The notes beneath the pieces are model-generated. The model saw nothing but the letters and a program-made list of their open reading frames with translations. It was not told the origin of the DNA and searched no databases. Below are positions 23,970-34,735 of a DNA stretch of 64,000 nucleotides, one piece after another. This DNA comes from Ricordea florida (Eukaryota > Cnidaria > Anthozoa > Corallimorpharia > Ricordeidae): positions 1,395,696 through 1,459,695 of the forward strand of contig OX453272.1 in NCBI GenBank assembly GCA_949710005.1. Reading direction: 5' to 3'. Each line of letters starts with the position of its first letter. The stretch's first letter is position 1. A program made the translations under genes and the position numbers.

Positions 23970-26900
23970 GTTCACTGGTGTCCAATAGGCTCTCGAAGAA
24001 AGCCTTACACAGCATGATTCACGTTGGCAATTTTTTCGTGTTGCGAGCAAGAGGAGTTTGATCAAGTAGCATGCAACATGTACAAGCGACAAAAAGAAAA
24101 CCTGTTGGAAATATATGAGATTTTGTCGAGACAAAACAAAATTAACACAGCGTCTATTTTGAGATGAAAACATTGTGGTTTCCGTGCGTTTTATTTTTCG
24201 CTCGATATGTGTGACTAGGAAGCTGGCTTCCGCGGAAACCTTTGTAAAAACTTGTTATCGCGGAAGCAGTTCTTGACCTAATCTAGTAAGGCATCGTTAG
24301 CGGTTAGCTAAAAGGACACCGCCGGAACCAATACTGTATGGAGGGGTTATAAAAATACAACGGAGCAATGCTGTGTTCTAGTCCTCGGGCTAAATGTGTT
24401 CAGCCAAGCGGATGACTTATGGCGCCGTGGTAGTTCCAAGAAAGAAAGACATATTTGGCATTCAGTGTAACCTGGCACTCAATTAATAAACAGTCATTAT
24501 TTTCAACTTATTTAAAAGTGGATTCATGAAGATCATTCATTTTAGTAGAATAGCTTACTTTGGATTCAAAATGCAATTAAATGCCAAAATAATGTATACA
24601 GCCCTTCACTGAAATAGAAGTAGAAATGTTACGGTCTTGTTTTGCAGTCCACGAATACAAATCTAGGATTTGGTAGAGCGTGTTTAAAACGGGATTTTCG
24701 CAAAAATTAGCTAACAGAGGCCATACTAAGCCGATGTTTGTTTACCTTTTTAACATGAGATTTGAAATTATCGTTGCACTTGGGAAAATAATTGTAGAAG
24801 TCTTTCTGTTCTGCCGGTAAACCGGACTCTAATCAAACAAACCGTATCATCCTATAGTGCACACAGTTCTCTAGTCGACTTTTCCAAAAAAAGAAAATAA
24901 AGAGAGAAAGCAGCTGGTCTTTATAGCAATATCTTGAACGGTACACGAATGCAAGATTAGGATTTGTGTAAATTTCCATTCTGCCATAATTATAAAGATG
25001 TGAAGTTGTTATGGATGGCAAACTGCAAGAGCGGAAACGTAAAAGTGTTGATGACCTCTCTAGCACACCACAGGAACAGCTTTCTACTTACCTCAAAGAT
25101 AAGTCCTCATTCAATGGGCAATATCCATTTGTAAAGAAATAGTTCTTCCTATTCGACTGCTTTTATGCTTTTTAGTCGGCGTGTGATACCACCGTGCAGT
25201 GTTTTTCAGGTCCTCTACAATCGCTCAGCTGACCCTGACAAACCGGAAATAGTGCGTTTTCAGAGAAGACTTTGAAACTGATGGTACTGTTACGAACGCG
25301 AGCAGCGAAGTTCGAATTAAGTCCTTGATTCTAATTTGAGTGACGTATATAACTAACACAGACTGAGAAGCAATATATAAGCTTCAAATTAGCGAACCAA
25401 ATTAAGCCAAATGTTTCACAGATACGCGGAGACGGAAAAGGCTAGCTCGGGCGTCAACCGAACGTAGTGTATCCGTTGCTTTCCGGCGTGGTTGGAGGCT
25501 TTTGATTTTTGAATTTGTTTGCACCCCTCTTGAACAGGAAATCAAGGGTCCAGAGAGTGAACAGATACTTTAGGGATTGACAAAATCATGTTAATCAGTC
25601 GAATCTCTCGATAACTGCATTGATAAATATTGTTCAGTAACGCTGGATTGTTAATTTATTCTAATGGCTTATGTAGTTGTAAAATAGTTATAAATTAAAT
25701 ACAGTCCATAGTGAAGTTTGATGTTGCCTAAAATTCATCCTGAAATAAGTGCTACACAGGTCAATCTGCATACGAAAACTCCAATTTTCTTTGTTATTAG
25801 GTGGTACGATTCTTTTTGCTCTAAAGGAGTCAAGGCAAAGTGTTTTATCTTAGACGTATAGCCTATATTATTTTTACATATGGAAAGTATAGACAACATT
25901 AGTGATGGTCAAACAACTTTGTACATTCATTCAACCTCTGATTTTGTGAGCTCACATTGTATTCTCTCGGCTTCAAATTCAAGTTATATGATTTTACACT
26001 TCACATTTACAAAAAAGTTCCCCAGATTTTATATCAAAAAGGAGAGGAAATTTGAAATAACTCTACAGCAAAAGAAACGAAGGTTGGTTTTAATTTAAAA
26101 GCTTCGCGCGTTTAGGTGAAATGACTCTAAACATGGCATAAAAGAAGATTTCTTTTGCTTTCTTCTCTGGTTTGTTTTCACAGATTTAAACTAATGTTTA
26201 GCGAAAAGTTCTTCAGTTAAGTGTTCATGTATTCAACGACGCCGTCGTTATGTTGCTCAGCCGTTTTCGACAGCAAAGTGAGTTTTGCAAGTTCTATGAA
26301 GTTAGATTCGCCTCATTGCCTCCAAAAGCCAACAGACCCTTCAAATGCTAACGATTTCTTAAAGAAAAATCTATTATCTGAGTACCATGAAAATGGTGTC
26401 CGACGGTTTGAACACGGACAAAGGGGCACAGATCTACATTGATTAAAACGTTACGTCGTCGACTAATTCTCCTGTTTTCTTCGACGTAAGCTTTCGACAC
26501 TGTCATGAATTGTAGTATAAAAGCTTAGGGAAGGGAAAAAACAAAAGGTAGAAATCGACCACCAATATTTCGAGTTGGCATGAGAACTTTAAGCAAACAC
26601 CACACGTTGTCAAATCAAAGGTTTCATAAAACCAACGGTTCTCGCTTTAGGCGTGGAACTTTCTCGAAAATCTTTCATGGCCGCTTGTTCTGCTTGCGAG
26701 AAACAAATTCGTGCCAATTTATCGCAAGCAGCGTGAAACTTTTCAAGCCATTCAAAAACAAAAAGGAGCTTTACAGGAGCAACTTGCACAGTTAAATATA
26801 TTTTTCTTGAAGCTCCAGAAAATCAAGATAGGTGAAAGTAAAGCCGTACGAGGTGAGCACGAACCGCAAAGTTCGTGTTGCCAGATGTTCTGCTAACTTA

Positions 26901-28013
26901 CCTGACTTTAAAGGTCGAAGGTACAACTCGAGAAGGCGTCTTTGTAAGTCCGAAGTTCGGCATAAAATTTCGTTTCCCTTCCTGTTCCACGAAGTCACGG
27001 TTATCAAGAGATTTCTGCAAATAGTTCGATCAGGCTTCGCGCCACGGACAGCACCGTTCAACGGAAGAGCATAAAAAACTCGCCTGTACGTACTCTCGAT
27101 CCTCGAGTCAGACAATGGTGCAACTTAACGATATGCAAACGTCGCATTACCCATTTAGGCGGCGATTCACTCAAACTGTCGCAGAACAAAGAACACTTTT
27201 TATCTTGCGACGCTTGGCAGTCTTGAGTCGCGCTCCAGTGAATAGTCATCTCAAACCACTGTTTTTATTTAAATGCAGTGTCGTTAACAACGTGGCTTTA
27301 CAATAGACCTAGAAAAGCTGTTAACAATAGTTGTTTTATTTTCCAACGCATCGCTTCACACACAAGCGACGGTCAATAAAAACTTCTCTGAGCCTGCTTT
27401 CAAGTTATTCGCTAAAAATGTCGATTCTGCATTAGAAGTTAGAACAACTAAATCAAAATTAGAATTGCAAACACGCTATGCCGAGCCTAAAATTTATGTA
27501 CTCTGAATATTCCAGGGAATGATGACTTTACAAGAACGTTCCCATAAAAAAGGAAAGTATGAGGCGCGTGTTCAAAGAGTCTCTAAGTTGTCAGTACGTT
27601 TGTCGACTCACGCTGGTAAAGAAATGCAGTCGTAGTAAACACGAGATTATAGCAGGTTGCAGTCTTCTTTTCTTATAGTTAGGCTTATTTACCACCTGAT
27701 ATATGCCTCGGGGCCAAAAATTCAAAGTGTTTTTGGTCAGTTCTTGATCCACCTGTGCTATCTTGTTCTTTGATCCTTTGCGGGATAAGAATATTATTTC
27801 AGACCTCGTCTAGTTAGAAAGTCAACTATTTCCGAGCAACGACACACCGTTAATTCAACAGAAACAGGTGGTTTCTAAAAGGTAATTTCTTAAATGTGTA
27901 ACTTGTTGTTTTGGCGTTTTGCAGAGCTCGAGAACACTGCCTGAGCCTAGTGTATGTTGTCTATTAACTGCAGACAGCTAGCCACGAACCTAGTAGTTTA
28001 ATGGCCTTATGAA
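23970..28013. other. Non-coding stretch, no gene recognised
   Basis: Only short ORFs without domains, signal peptides backed by splice sites, or repeats that I could identify. Confidence 0.4.
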
Positions 28014-28085
28014 TCTCCTATAGTTAAGTGGCAGAGTGTCCGACTTAATAATCTGGAGGTCGTAGGTTCGACTCCTGTTGGGAGA
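28014..28085 (+). tRNA. tRNA-like sequence, possibly a pseudogene
   Basis: 72 nt with a full 7-bp acceptor stem (TCTCCTA with TGGGAGA), a T arm with GTAGG-TTCGACT-CCTGT, and a D arm with three pairs; a T4 tract follows at about 28093. The anticodon arm is poor: around TTAATAA the stem has mismatches, so the anticodon (AAT or TAA) cannot be assigned. It is either a degenerate tRNA or a tRNA-derived repeat. Confidence 0.45.
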
Positions 28086-28851
28086 GGTCGGATTTTCTTA
28101 AGTTTCCGAGTTTGCATGTGACAGTGCTGAAAAAACATCTTTCACCTTGCGTTCTCACGCGTGTTTCTGGCACTAATCCTGGTACCTCCCCTCGGGGAAA
28201 AATTGCACTTCTTAGCAAAAAGAGCTTTGAATAAGTCTGCAGTTCAATCCTTGATCATAATTTATTAAATAATTTCTCTTTTTTTCTTTTTCTAGTCTTG
28301 ATCCCTGGTAATAAATATTAAATATTTGCCTGACTTAACTTCTTTATAATGAATTGCCATTGTAACGTTATATTAAAGAAAAAGCGGTATTTTTATCCAG
28401 AAAAGAAAGCATTACTCTGGTTGAGCAGCCCATAATTCTTAAGACAACCATAAGCAAATTTTCTTTTTTAGTGTACAGGGGCAAGTGTATTTAAAATGAA
28501 AATGTTAGATTGCTCGATTAAAAATATACAGTAACTCTGGAGACATAAATTTCAGAACCTGTTGTCCATATGTCATTAGATTTCCTGTTACCACAAAAAA
28601 AATATATCTCCTACCTTAAAGAGAATCGACTCGGGGCGAGAAATGCCAAAATAAAAGCGCCAAGGTTGAACTCTATTTTCGGGCTCTCAAACGTTTTAAT
28701 TTATTATATTATTTAAAGCTTTACAGTTCCCAGAAATATTTTTTGGTTGTAGTTTGTAAAGACGTTTGATCCAGCATTCAAGAGAAGTAACACGTACATC
28801 GCATGTCTTGCTTGAGATCATAGTCAATAGAGACAAAAGAGTAAGTCCCTT
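28086..28851. other. Non-coding stretch before element 1
   Basis: AT-rich, no ORF or repeat of note. Confidence 0.4.
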
Positions 28852-28940
28852 ATGGTGTAACTCAGCTAGTACCCCAAGGGTTAATAATCTAACCCCTTAG
28901 CCCTGTTAGCTACAAAAGGCAAGATACGAATCTCGCACCG
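28852..28940 (+). pseudogene. tRNA-like sequence interrupted by element 1 (tentative)
   Basis: ATGGTGT at 28852-28858 can pair over 7 bp with GCACCGT, formed by 28935-28940 plus the base beyond the element at 44500. Between them are an A-box-like CTCAGCTAGTACC and a B-box-like GATACGAATCT. The T stem does not pair and the anticodon arm is irregular, so at most this is a decayed tRNA or a tRNA-derived repeat. Element 1 sits in the 3' acceptor half. Confidence 0.25.
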
Positions 28941-29351
28941 TGATGTGTATTTATGGGGATGCTGGCACACCTTTTTTATTTCAATTTTATTTCGATTTTA
29001 TTTAGACTTTATTTAAATTATAATAATAAGGATTTTATAAACTAGACGAGACGGGGCTCTTGCCAAAATTTCATAAATACTTCATCAAGCTACAACCAAG
29101 CCTCCACCAAGCCCCCACCAAACCTCCACCAAGCCTTCATCAAGCTCCAACCAAGCCTCCGCCCAAACCCTCTACCAAGCCTTCACCAAGTCCTAATAAA
29201 ACCTTCATCAAACATTCCAGGTGCGGAGCGCAACAAACCCTTGTCAAACAATAGCTAATATGTTACAAAATCGATGTGAATATGATATGCGGCCCTGACA
29301 CATTTAATAAAAATTTAATAAAAATGATTTAAAAGAAATAAAATAATAATT
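28941..29351 (+). repeat. Left terminal inverted repeat of element 1
   Basis: 411 bp, matching the reverse complement of 44084-44494 without a difference that I found; homology stops exactly at 29351. It begins TGATGTGTATTTATGG. The inner end holds a TTTAAAAGA box at 29328-29336 that could serve the polymerase gene. A 64-codon ORF inside both TIRs is a by-product of the repeat and is not called. Confidence 0.95.
29087..29200 (+). repeat. Degenerate short tandem repeat inside the TIR
   Basis: Variations of AAGCCTCCACC and CAAGCTCCAACC in about ten copies; mirrored in the right TIR at about 44235-44348. Internal tandem repeats are common in Polinton termini. Confidence 0.8.
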
Positions 29352-29378
29352 TAATAAGAAGAAGAATTAATATACAAA

Positions 29379-32300
29379 ATGGAACAAGAATTAAGAAGAT
29401 TAAATGTTGTGCAACTGAAACATTTGGCTAGATGGTATAATATTCCAGGCCGTTCGCGTTTTATTAAAAGAGATTTTGTTGAAGCATTGAGTAATATCCC
29501 TGAAATAACTAATAATATTCAACAAATTATTACTAATATTGCTGGAATTGTTAATGAGTTACGTAATACACCAATGAGGCCAATAGATCAACCAAATTTA
29601 CCTCTTCCGATTCCGAATATTGAGCCGATACCAATAAGACAAGCAAATCGACCAAATTTACCGCCTTTAACTATTCCTCAACCAATGCCTAGTTCGCCAG
29701 GTCGAATTAATCCAGATAGCCCTCCCCCAGGCAGACCTCCCAATCGCCGACCGGGAACTCCCCCAGGCCGCCCCACACCAAATGTTAAACCACCTAAACC
29801 TCCGCGCCCACCACCGCCTATAATAAAAACAAAACAACCACCAAAACAAAATACTTTTTTGGGAAATGCAATAAACAAGTTTTGGAATGTAGTAAAACCA
29901 TACATACCTGAAAAAGTAAAAAATAAAGCATTAGTAGCAAAAAATAAAGTAGAAAAAGTAGCTAAAAATTTTATAGAAAGATATAAAAAAGTAAATAAAC
30001 CCAAAGAAATAAAGTCACCGCCTAAAAGAGATAATAAGAAAGGTGAAAGAAAAAATAATAGGGATTATGAGAAGGAAGGCGCAAGACCAAAAAGAAATGA
30101 GGGAAAAGAAATTGCAGAAGATTTTACGCCAAGACAATTTGAATCAGCTATTAATGGTAATTATTTAAGTTATAGGATTGAAGGTGATGAAAAGAATGAT
30201 GAAAAGACATTCTTACATAAAATCAAACCAAAAGTTATAGATTTACTTAGAAAGAGAGTTGAATTACAAAAATCATTAAAGACAAAATTTATATTTACAT
30301 GTATGTTCAAGAGAAAAAAACTTAACACTGAGGAAATTGAATACTGTGATAGACCCTTTCCTTCTGAAAAATCAGAAATTGTTCTTGAGGCAACAGATTT
30401 ATCAGAATTATTTGATAGATTAACAGGACAACAACTTGTATTATTTGAAGAATTTTTAAATAATGGGTCTGGTTGGGAATTTGTAAGAGTAGTAATGTTT
30501 GACATTTTCATAGATCGTTTTGTTCCTTTTTTAGAAGGTTCTTATATTCCACTACCAAAAGAATTGTTAAACAGGAATGCGATTATTAATCCACAGAATT
30601 ATAATGATGATGAATGTTTCAAGTGGTGTGTAACACGAGCTGTATATCCAACCGATAAAAATCCTCAAAGAATAACTAAAGAATTGAAAGAACAATCTAA
30701 GAATTTTAATTGGAATGGAATTAATTTTCCAAGTGCAATACAAGATGTTTTTAATTTTGAAAACCAAAATGATTATGATATCGCTATATATGGATATGAT
30801 GAGAAAATAGGAGTATATCCTATAAAAAGAAGTAGTAAACGCGGATTTAAAATGATTAGATTACTTTTATTAACAGAAGAAACAAATGAAGAAAATAAAG
30901 ATGAAGAACCAAATAAACATTTTGTTTTAATAAAGAATATTAGTGCACTTATACGCAGACAAGTTACTAAACGTAAATGTAAGTTGTATTTTTGTGATAA
31001 TTGTTTGCATCATTTTCACTTAAAAAGCTCATTAGAAAAGCATGAAGGATATTGTTATTTATACAATGAAGCAAGGATTGATATGCTAAAAAATAAAGAT
31101 GGTAGCCCATGTTTTCTTTCTTTTAAAAATTTTGTGAAAAAAATGAGAATACCTTTTGTTGCATACGCAGACTTTGAGTGTATTTTGAAAAAAATAAAAA
31201 ATAATGAGCCCTTAGATAAAAGCAAAAGTTTTACAAATAAATATCAAACTCACAAACCCGTTGCATTTGGTTGTTATATTAAGAGTTTTAATGAAAAAAT
31301 ATGTAAATCAAGATTTTATAGATATACAGCTAAATCTTCAGAAGATGATGTGGCACAGAAATTTGTTGAATATCTAGAGAAAGAATTTAAGGAAATTTAT
31401 AAAAAATGTATTAGTTATAATGTAAAAAGATTCAAAAAGTTTAATAAGGAGAATATGACCGAAGATGAAAAAATAAACTATGAAAACGCAACTCATTGCC
31501 ATATATGTGAGAAAGAATTAGGTGAAGATAAGGTAATAGATCACTGTCATCTTACAGGAAAGTATAGAGGTGCAGCACATAATGAATGCAATTTAAATTA
31601 TAAGATTCCAAAATTCTTTCCAGTTATAATTCACAATTTATCGGGATATGATGCTCATCTATTTATTAATAATCTTGCAAAAACAGAAGGTAAAATAAAT
31701 CTTATACCAAATAATGAGGAAAAGTATATTTCTTTCTCAAAAGAGATTGTGGTTGATACCTACAAAGATAAAGAAAGTGATAAGATGATAGATGTTAAGA
31801 GAGATATAAAGTTTATAGATTCATTAAAATTTATGTCATCCAGTCTTGATAGTTTGTCTAGTAATCTTACTAAATGTGGAAAGTGTGATGTTTGTAAAGG
31901 TGTAATAAAAGGAAGTAGGTGTCTTAATCCAACAGATAAAAACCTAAATGAAATTACAAAGTATTTTGTGGGTGAAGAATTAAAGTTATTATTGAGAAAG
32001 GGAGTATTCCCATATGATTGGCTTGATGATTTTGATAAATTAAATGAAACCCAACTTCCACCAAAGGAAGCTTTTTACTCAAAACTTAGAGGTGAAGATA
32101 TTTCAGATGAAGATTATGAACATGCTAAAAAGGTATGGGAAAATTTTAATATGAAAACAATGCGAGATTACCTTAATCTATATCTACAGTCTGATGTGTT
32201 ATTATTAGCAGATGTTTTTGAAAACTTTAGAGATGTTTGTCAAACACATTATGGTTTGGACCCTGCTTGGTATTATACTGCCCCAGGACTAGCTTGGGAT

Positions 32301-33692
32301 GCAATGTTAAAGTTAACCAAAATTGAATTGGAGATGATAATCGACATTGATATGTTAATTATGATTGAGAAAGGTGTTAGAGGCGGCATAGCTCAAATAT
32401 CAAACAGATATGCTAAAGCAAATAACCCATACATGAAAGAATATGATCCTAAAATGGTTACAAATTATATACAATATCTAGATGCAAATAATTTATATGG
32501 TGGGGCAATGAGTGAAGCATTACCAACTCATGATTTAAAATGGATGAGTGAAAATGAGCAAAAAAATTGGAGAAATATGTCATGTATAGTAGAGGTTGAT
32601 TTAAAATATCCACAACATCTTCATGATTTACATAGTGATTACCCGCTTGCCCCGGAAAGAATTAAGGTTAATAGGGTTGAGAAATTAATACCAAACCTAA
32701 ATGATAAAAAGAATTATGTTGTTCACCATGAAACTCTAAAAAAATATGAAAGTCTAGGATTAGAAGTAACAAAGATTCACAGAGGAATTACATTTGAAGA
32801 GTCTGCATGGTTAAAACCTTACATAGATTTGAATACAAAATTGAGAGCACAAGCGAAAAACGACTTTGAAAAAGATTTCTTCAAACTTATGAATAACTCT
32901 GTATTTGGTAAAACAATGGAAAATCTTAGAAAAAGGGTTGATATAAGATTGGTTACTAATGAGAAAGAAGCAAGAAAATTAATATCAAAAGCTAACTATA
33001 ATCGCCGCACTATTTTTTCTGAAAATCTTATGGCGGTTCATATGAATAAAACACATATAAAATACAATAAACCTATTTACTTAGGAATGTGTATTTTAGA
33101 TATAAGTAAAGCAATGATGTATGACTTTCATTATAATTATATTAAACCAAAATATGGTGAAAAAGCTAAATTACTTATGACAGATACAGATAGTCTTGTA
33201 TATGATATAGAAACTGAGGATTTCTATAAGGATATAAGCCCTGATGTTAGAGAAATGTTTGATACTAGTAATTACCCAAAAAATCATCCATCAGGCATTG
33301 AGACAGGCGTAAACAAAAAAGTAATTGGTAAGTTTAAAGATGAAGCTGGTGGTAGAATAATAACCGAATTTGTTGGTCTACGAGCTAAGCTATACGCTTT
33401 CAGGATGGATGATGGTGAAGAGATAAAAAAGGATAAAGGAATGAAGAAATCAGTTGTAGAAAATAGTATAAGATTTGATGATTATAAGGAATGTTTGGAT
33501 AGTAAAGCAAAGCAGATGAGAGAAATGCCAGTAATAAGAAGTTATAAGCATTTTGTTTATACTGAAACTGTTAATAAAGTTGCACTATCTGCTGATGATG
33601 ATAAGAGAATCATTAAAGAAGATGGAATACGTACTCTTCCATATGGTCATTATCTAACTAAAACAGAATTAGGAGGTAACTGTGTATCATAA
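29379..33692 (+). CDS. polB: Protein-primed type family B DNA polymerase, multidomain (element 1)
   Basis: Replicates the element, presumably by protein priming at the TIRs. Domains in order: a SAP/HeH-like N-terminus (residues 1-40, with PGRSRFIKRDFVEAL); a Pro-rich linker (about 65-150) and a Lys-rich segment; an OTU/papain-like region with a candidate Cys413 in DDECFKWC and His514 in NKHFVLIK; a Cys/His zinc-finger-like stretch (about 535-560); the exonuclease motif DFE near 598-600; an inserted HNH/endonuclease-VII-like module (about 707-740; CHIC, DHCHLTGKYRG, HNEC); exonuclease II region HNLSGYD; exonuclease III YLQSDVLLL; polymerase motif A LDANNLYG (about 1034), motif B NNSVFGK (about 1170) and motif C DTDS (about 1268). 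All catalytic motifs look intact. Its last 43 bases overlap the convergent integrase gene. It starts 28 bases inside the left TIR boundary. The OTU assignment is inference. Confidence 0.93.
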   Translation: MEQELRRLNVVQLKHLARWYNIPGRSRFIKRDFVEALSNIPEITNNIQQIITNIAGIVNELRNTPMRPIDQPNLPLPIPNIEPIPIRQANRPNLPPLTIPQPMPSSPGRINPDSPPPGRPPNRRPGTPPGRPTPNVKPPKPPRPPPPIIKTKQPPKQNTFLGNAINKFWNVVKPYIPEKVKNKALVAKNKVEKVAKNFIERYKKVNKPKEIKSPPKRDNKKGERKNNRDYEKEGARPKRNEGKEIAEDFTPRQFESAINGNYLSYRIEGDEKNDEKTFLHKIKPKVIDLLRKRVELQKSLKTKFIFTCMFKRKKLNTEEIEYCDRPFPSEKSEIVLEATDLSELFDRLTGQQLVLFEEFLNNGSGWEFVRVVMFDIFIDRFVPFLEGSYIPLPKELLNRNAIINPQNYNDDECFKWCVTRAVYPTDKNPQRITKELKEQSKNFNWNGINFPSAIQDVFNFENQNDYDIAIYGYDEKIGVYPIKRSSKRGFKMIRLLLLTEETNEENKDEEPNKHFVLIKNISALIRRQVTKRKCKLYFCDNCLHHFHLKSSLEKHEGYCYLYNEARIDMLKNKDGSPCFLSFKNFVKKMRIPFVAYADFECILKKIKNNEPLDKSKSFTNKYQTHKPVAFGCYIKSFNEKICKSRFYRYTAKSSEDDVAQKFVEYLEKEFKEIYKKCISYNVKRFKKFNKENMTEDEKINYENATHCHICEKELGEDKVIDHCHLTGKYRGAAHNECNLNYKIPKFFPVIIHNLSGYDAHLFINNLAKTEGKINLIPNNEEKYISFSKEIVVDTYKDKESDKMIDVKRDIKFIDSLKFMSSSLDSLSSNLTKCGKCDVCKGVIKGSRCLNPTDKNLNEITKYFVGEELKLLLRKGVFPYDWLDDFDKLNETQLPPKEAFYSKLRGEDISDEDYEHAKKVWENFNMKTMRDYLNLYLQSDVLLLADVFENFRDVCQTHYGLDPAWYYTAPGLAWDAMLKLTKIELEMIIDIDMLIMIEKGVRGGIAQISNRYAKANNPYMKEYDPKMVTNYIQYLDANNLYGGAMSEALPTHDLKWMSENEQKNWRNMSCIVEVDLKYPQHLHDLHSDYPLAPERIKVNRVEKLIPNLNDKKNYVVHHETLKKYESLGLEVTKIHRGITFEESAWLKPYIDLNTKLRAQAKNDFEKDFFKLMNNSVFGKTMENLRKRVDIRLVTNEKEARKLISKANYNRRTIFSENLMAVHMNKTHIKYNKPIYLGMCILDISKAMMYDFHYNYIKPKYGEKAKLLMTDTDSLVYDIETEDFYKDISPDVREMFDTSNYPKNHPSGIETGVNKKVIGKFKDEAGGRIITEFVGLRAKLYAFRMDDGEEIKKDKGMKKSVVENSIRFDDYKECLDSKAKQMREMPVIRSYKHFVYTETVNKVALSADDDKRIIKEDGIRTLPYGHYLTKTELGGNCVS

Positions 33693-34702
33693 GGAATAAC
33701 TTGCAATTCTTCCCTTACAAATCCACGCCTCGGCCCATCAGTCAAATAATATAAAACTGGCTGATTAGGTGAAATTATACTTTTAGAAATATCATAAACT
33801 TTGATACTCCAAATAGGATCTGTAGCTCGTCTTTTTTCGCCACCCTCGAGTTCACCAGGAGATAATAAATATCTAACGTTAACATAAGGTGACAATCTAA
33901 CCTCATCAAGACCAACGACTCGATTATACTTTTTAGGTTCAATATCAACCTCCTTCTGTTTTATAGATTTAACAGGCTCTTTACCAGTTATTCTCGTTGG
34001 TGTATTATTCAAAGTTTTCAAAATATCTGGTAATCTTTTCACCCATACTCTGGATCGGGCAGAGCCCTCCCCGCCTTCAGCGGATCGTGTATCACTAATC
34101 ATTTCTTGCGCATATTGATGGCTAAATAATTTTTCACCTAATATTCTGTTTGCGTTTTCCACAAATGCTTGGGCTCTATGATTACCAGCTTCACTTCTCT
34201 GTATTTTCACATTATGATAATTCATAAGTTTACTAACTTCACCCATAAATTCTTTTCCAGGATCAACCATTAATGTTTTAGGGTATTTCAATCTTCTAGA
34301 ATATATTTTCTTAAAAGCTTCTGATATCTCTCGACTTTCTTTTGAGGTTAATGGCTCAGCATCTTTATATCTCGAGGCGATATCAACCACAACTAATGCA
34401 TATTTATATGTTTTTCTTCCAACTCTATCATGTGGTAAAAATAATAAATCTGCTTGGTGAATCTTATTTGGTTTATCTAAAGTCCAGTGTGGTCTAGGTA
34501 TATGCTTGGGAGCTGGAAGATAGATTTGCCATATTGCTTGTTTCTCTAACCATTGTTTTGCTTCATCTTCACTTACTTTCGCCTTCTCAGCTAATTTAGG
34601 AATTGCAGAATATCCTTTCCAATATCCTTCAGTTGAATAATATATCCGACTTAAAGTAGGGCCCGGCTTCGCCGTTATTTTTGATATCTTTTCGTTACTC
34701 AT
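33650..34702 (-). CDS. int: Retroviral-type (rve/DDE) integrase (element 1)
   Basis: Inserts the element DNA, giving short target duplications. The 350-residue protein has an RNase-H-like core with the first Asp in HQADLLFLP, the second in MVDPGKEF, and the Glu in FVENANR, the D,D-35-E arrangement. The N-terminal part (WKGYSAIPKLAEKAKVS) looks like a helix-turn-helix; the C-terminus (ATDPIWSIKVYDI, then LTDGPRRGFVREELQ) resembles the chromo-like tail of Polinton integrases. It is divergent from the capsid gene across only 33 bp and convergent with the polymerase, overlapping it by 43 bp. The frame is intact, unlike the copy in element 2. Confidence 0.93.
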   Translation of the reverse strand: MSNEKISKITAKPGPTLSRIYYSTEGYWKGYSAIPKLAEKAKVSEDEAKQWLEKQAIWQIYLPAPKHIPRPHWTLDKPNKIHQADLLFLPHDRVGRKTYKYALVVVDIASRYKDAEPLTSKESREISEAFKKIYSRRLKYPKTLMVDPGKEFMGEVSKLMNYHNVKIQRSEAGNHRAQAFVENANRILGEKLFSHQYAQEMISDTRSAEGGEGSARSRVWVKRLPDILKTLNNTPTRITGKEPVKSIKQKEVDIEPKKYNRVVGLDEVRLSPYVNVRYLLSPGELEGGEKRRATDPIWSIKVYDISKSIISPNQPVLYYLTDGPRRGFVREELQVIPYDTQLPPNSVLVR

Positions 34703-34735
34703 TTAAAGATTAACCAAAGTATCTTATAAATTACA
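34702..34735. promoter_or_regulatory. 33-bp bidirectional promoter region of integrase and capsid genes
   Basis: The box TTTAAAGAT (34702-34710) abuts the integrase start and lies 34 bases before the capsid ATG. Element 2 keeps the same arrangement at 62317-62355. Confidence 0.65.

Noticed and set aside
22080-24000. CRISPR-like look of regular repeats
   Set aside because: Units are continuous 106-bp tandem copies without unique spacers, in an animal genome.
29060-29254. A 64-residue Pro/Lys-rich ORF in the left TIR and its mirror at 44181-44375
   Set aside because: It is created by the short tandem repeat inside the TIR, has no promoter box, and is explained by the repeat alone.
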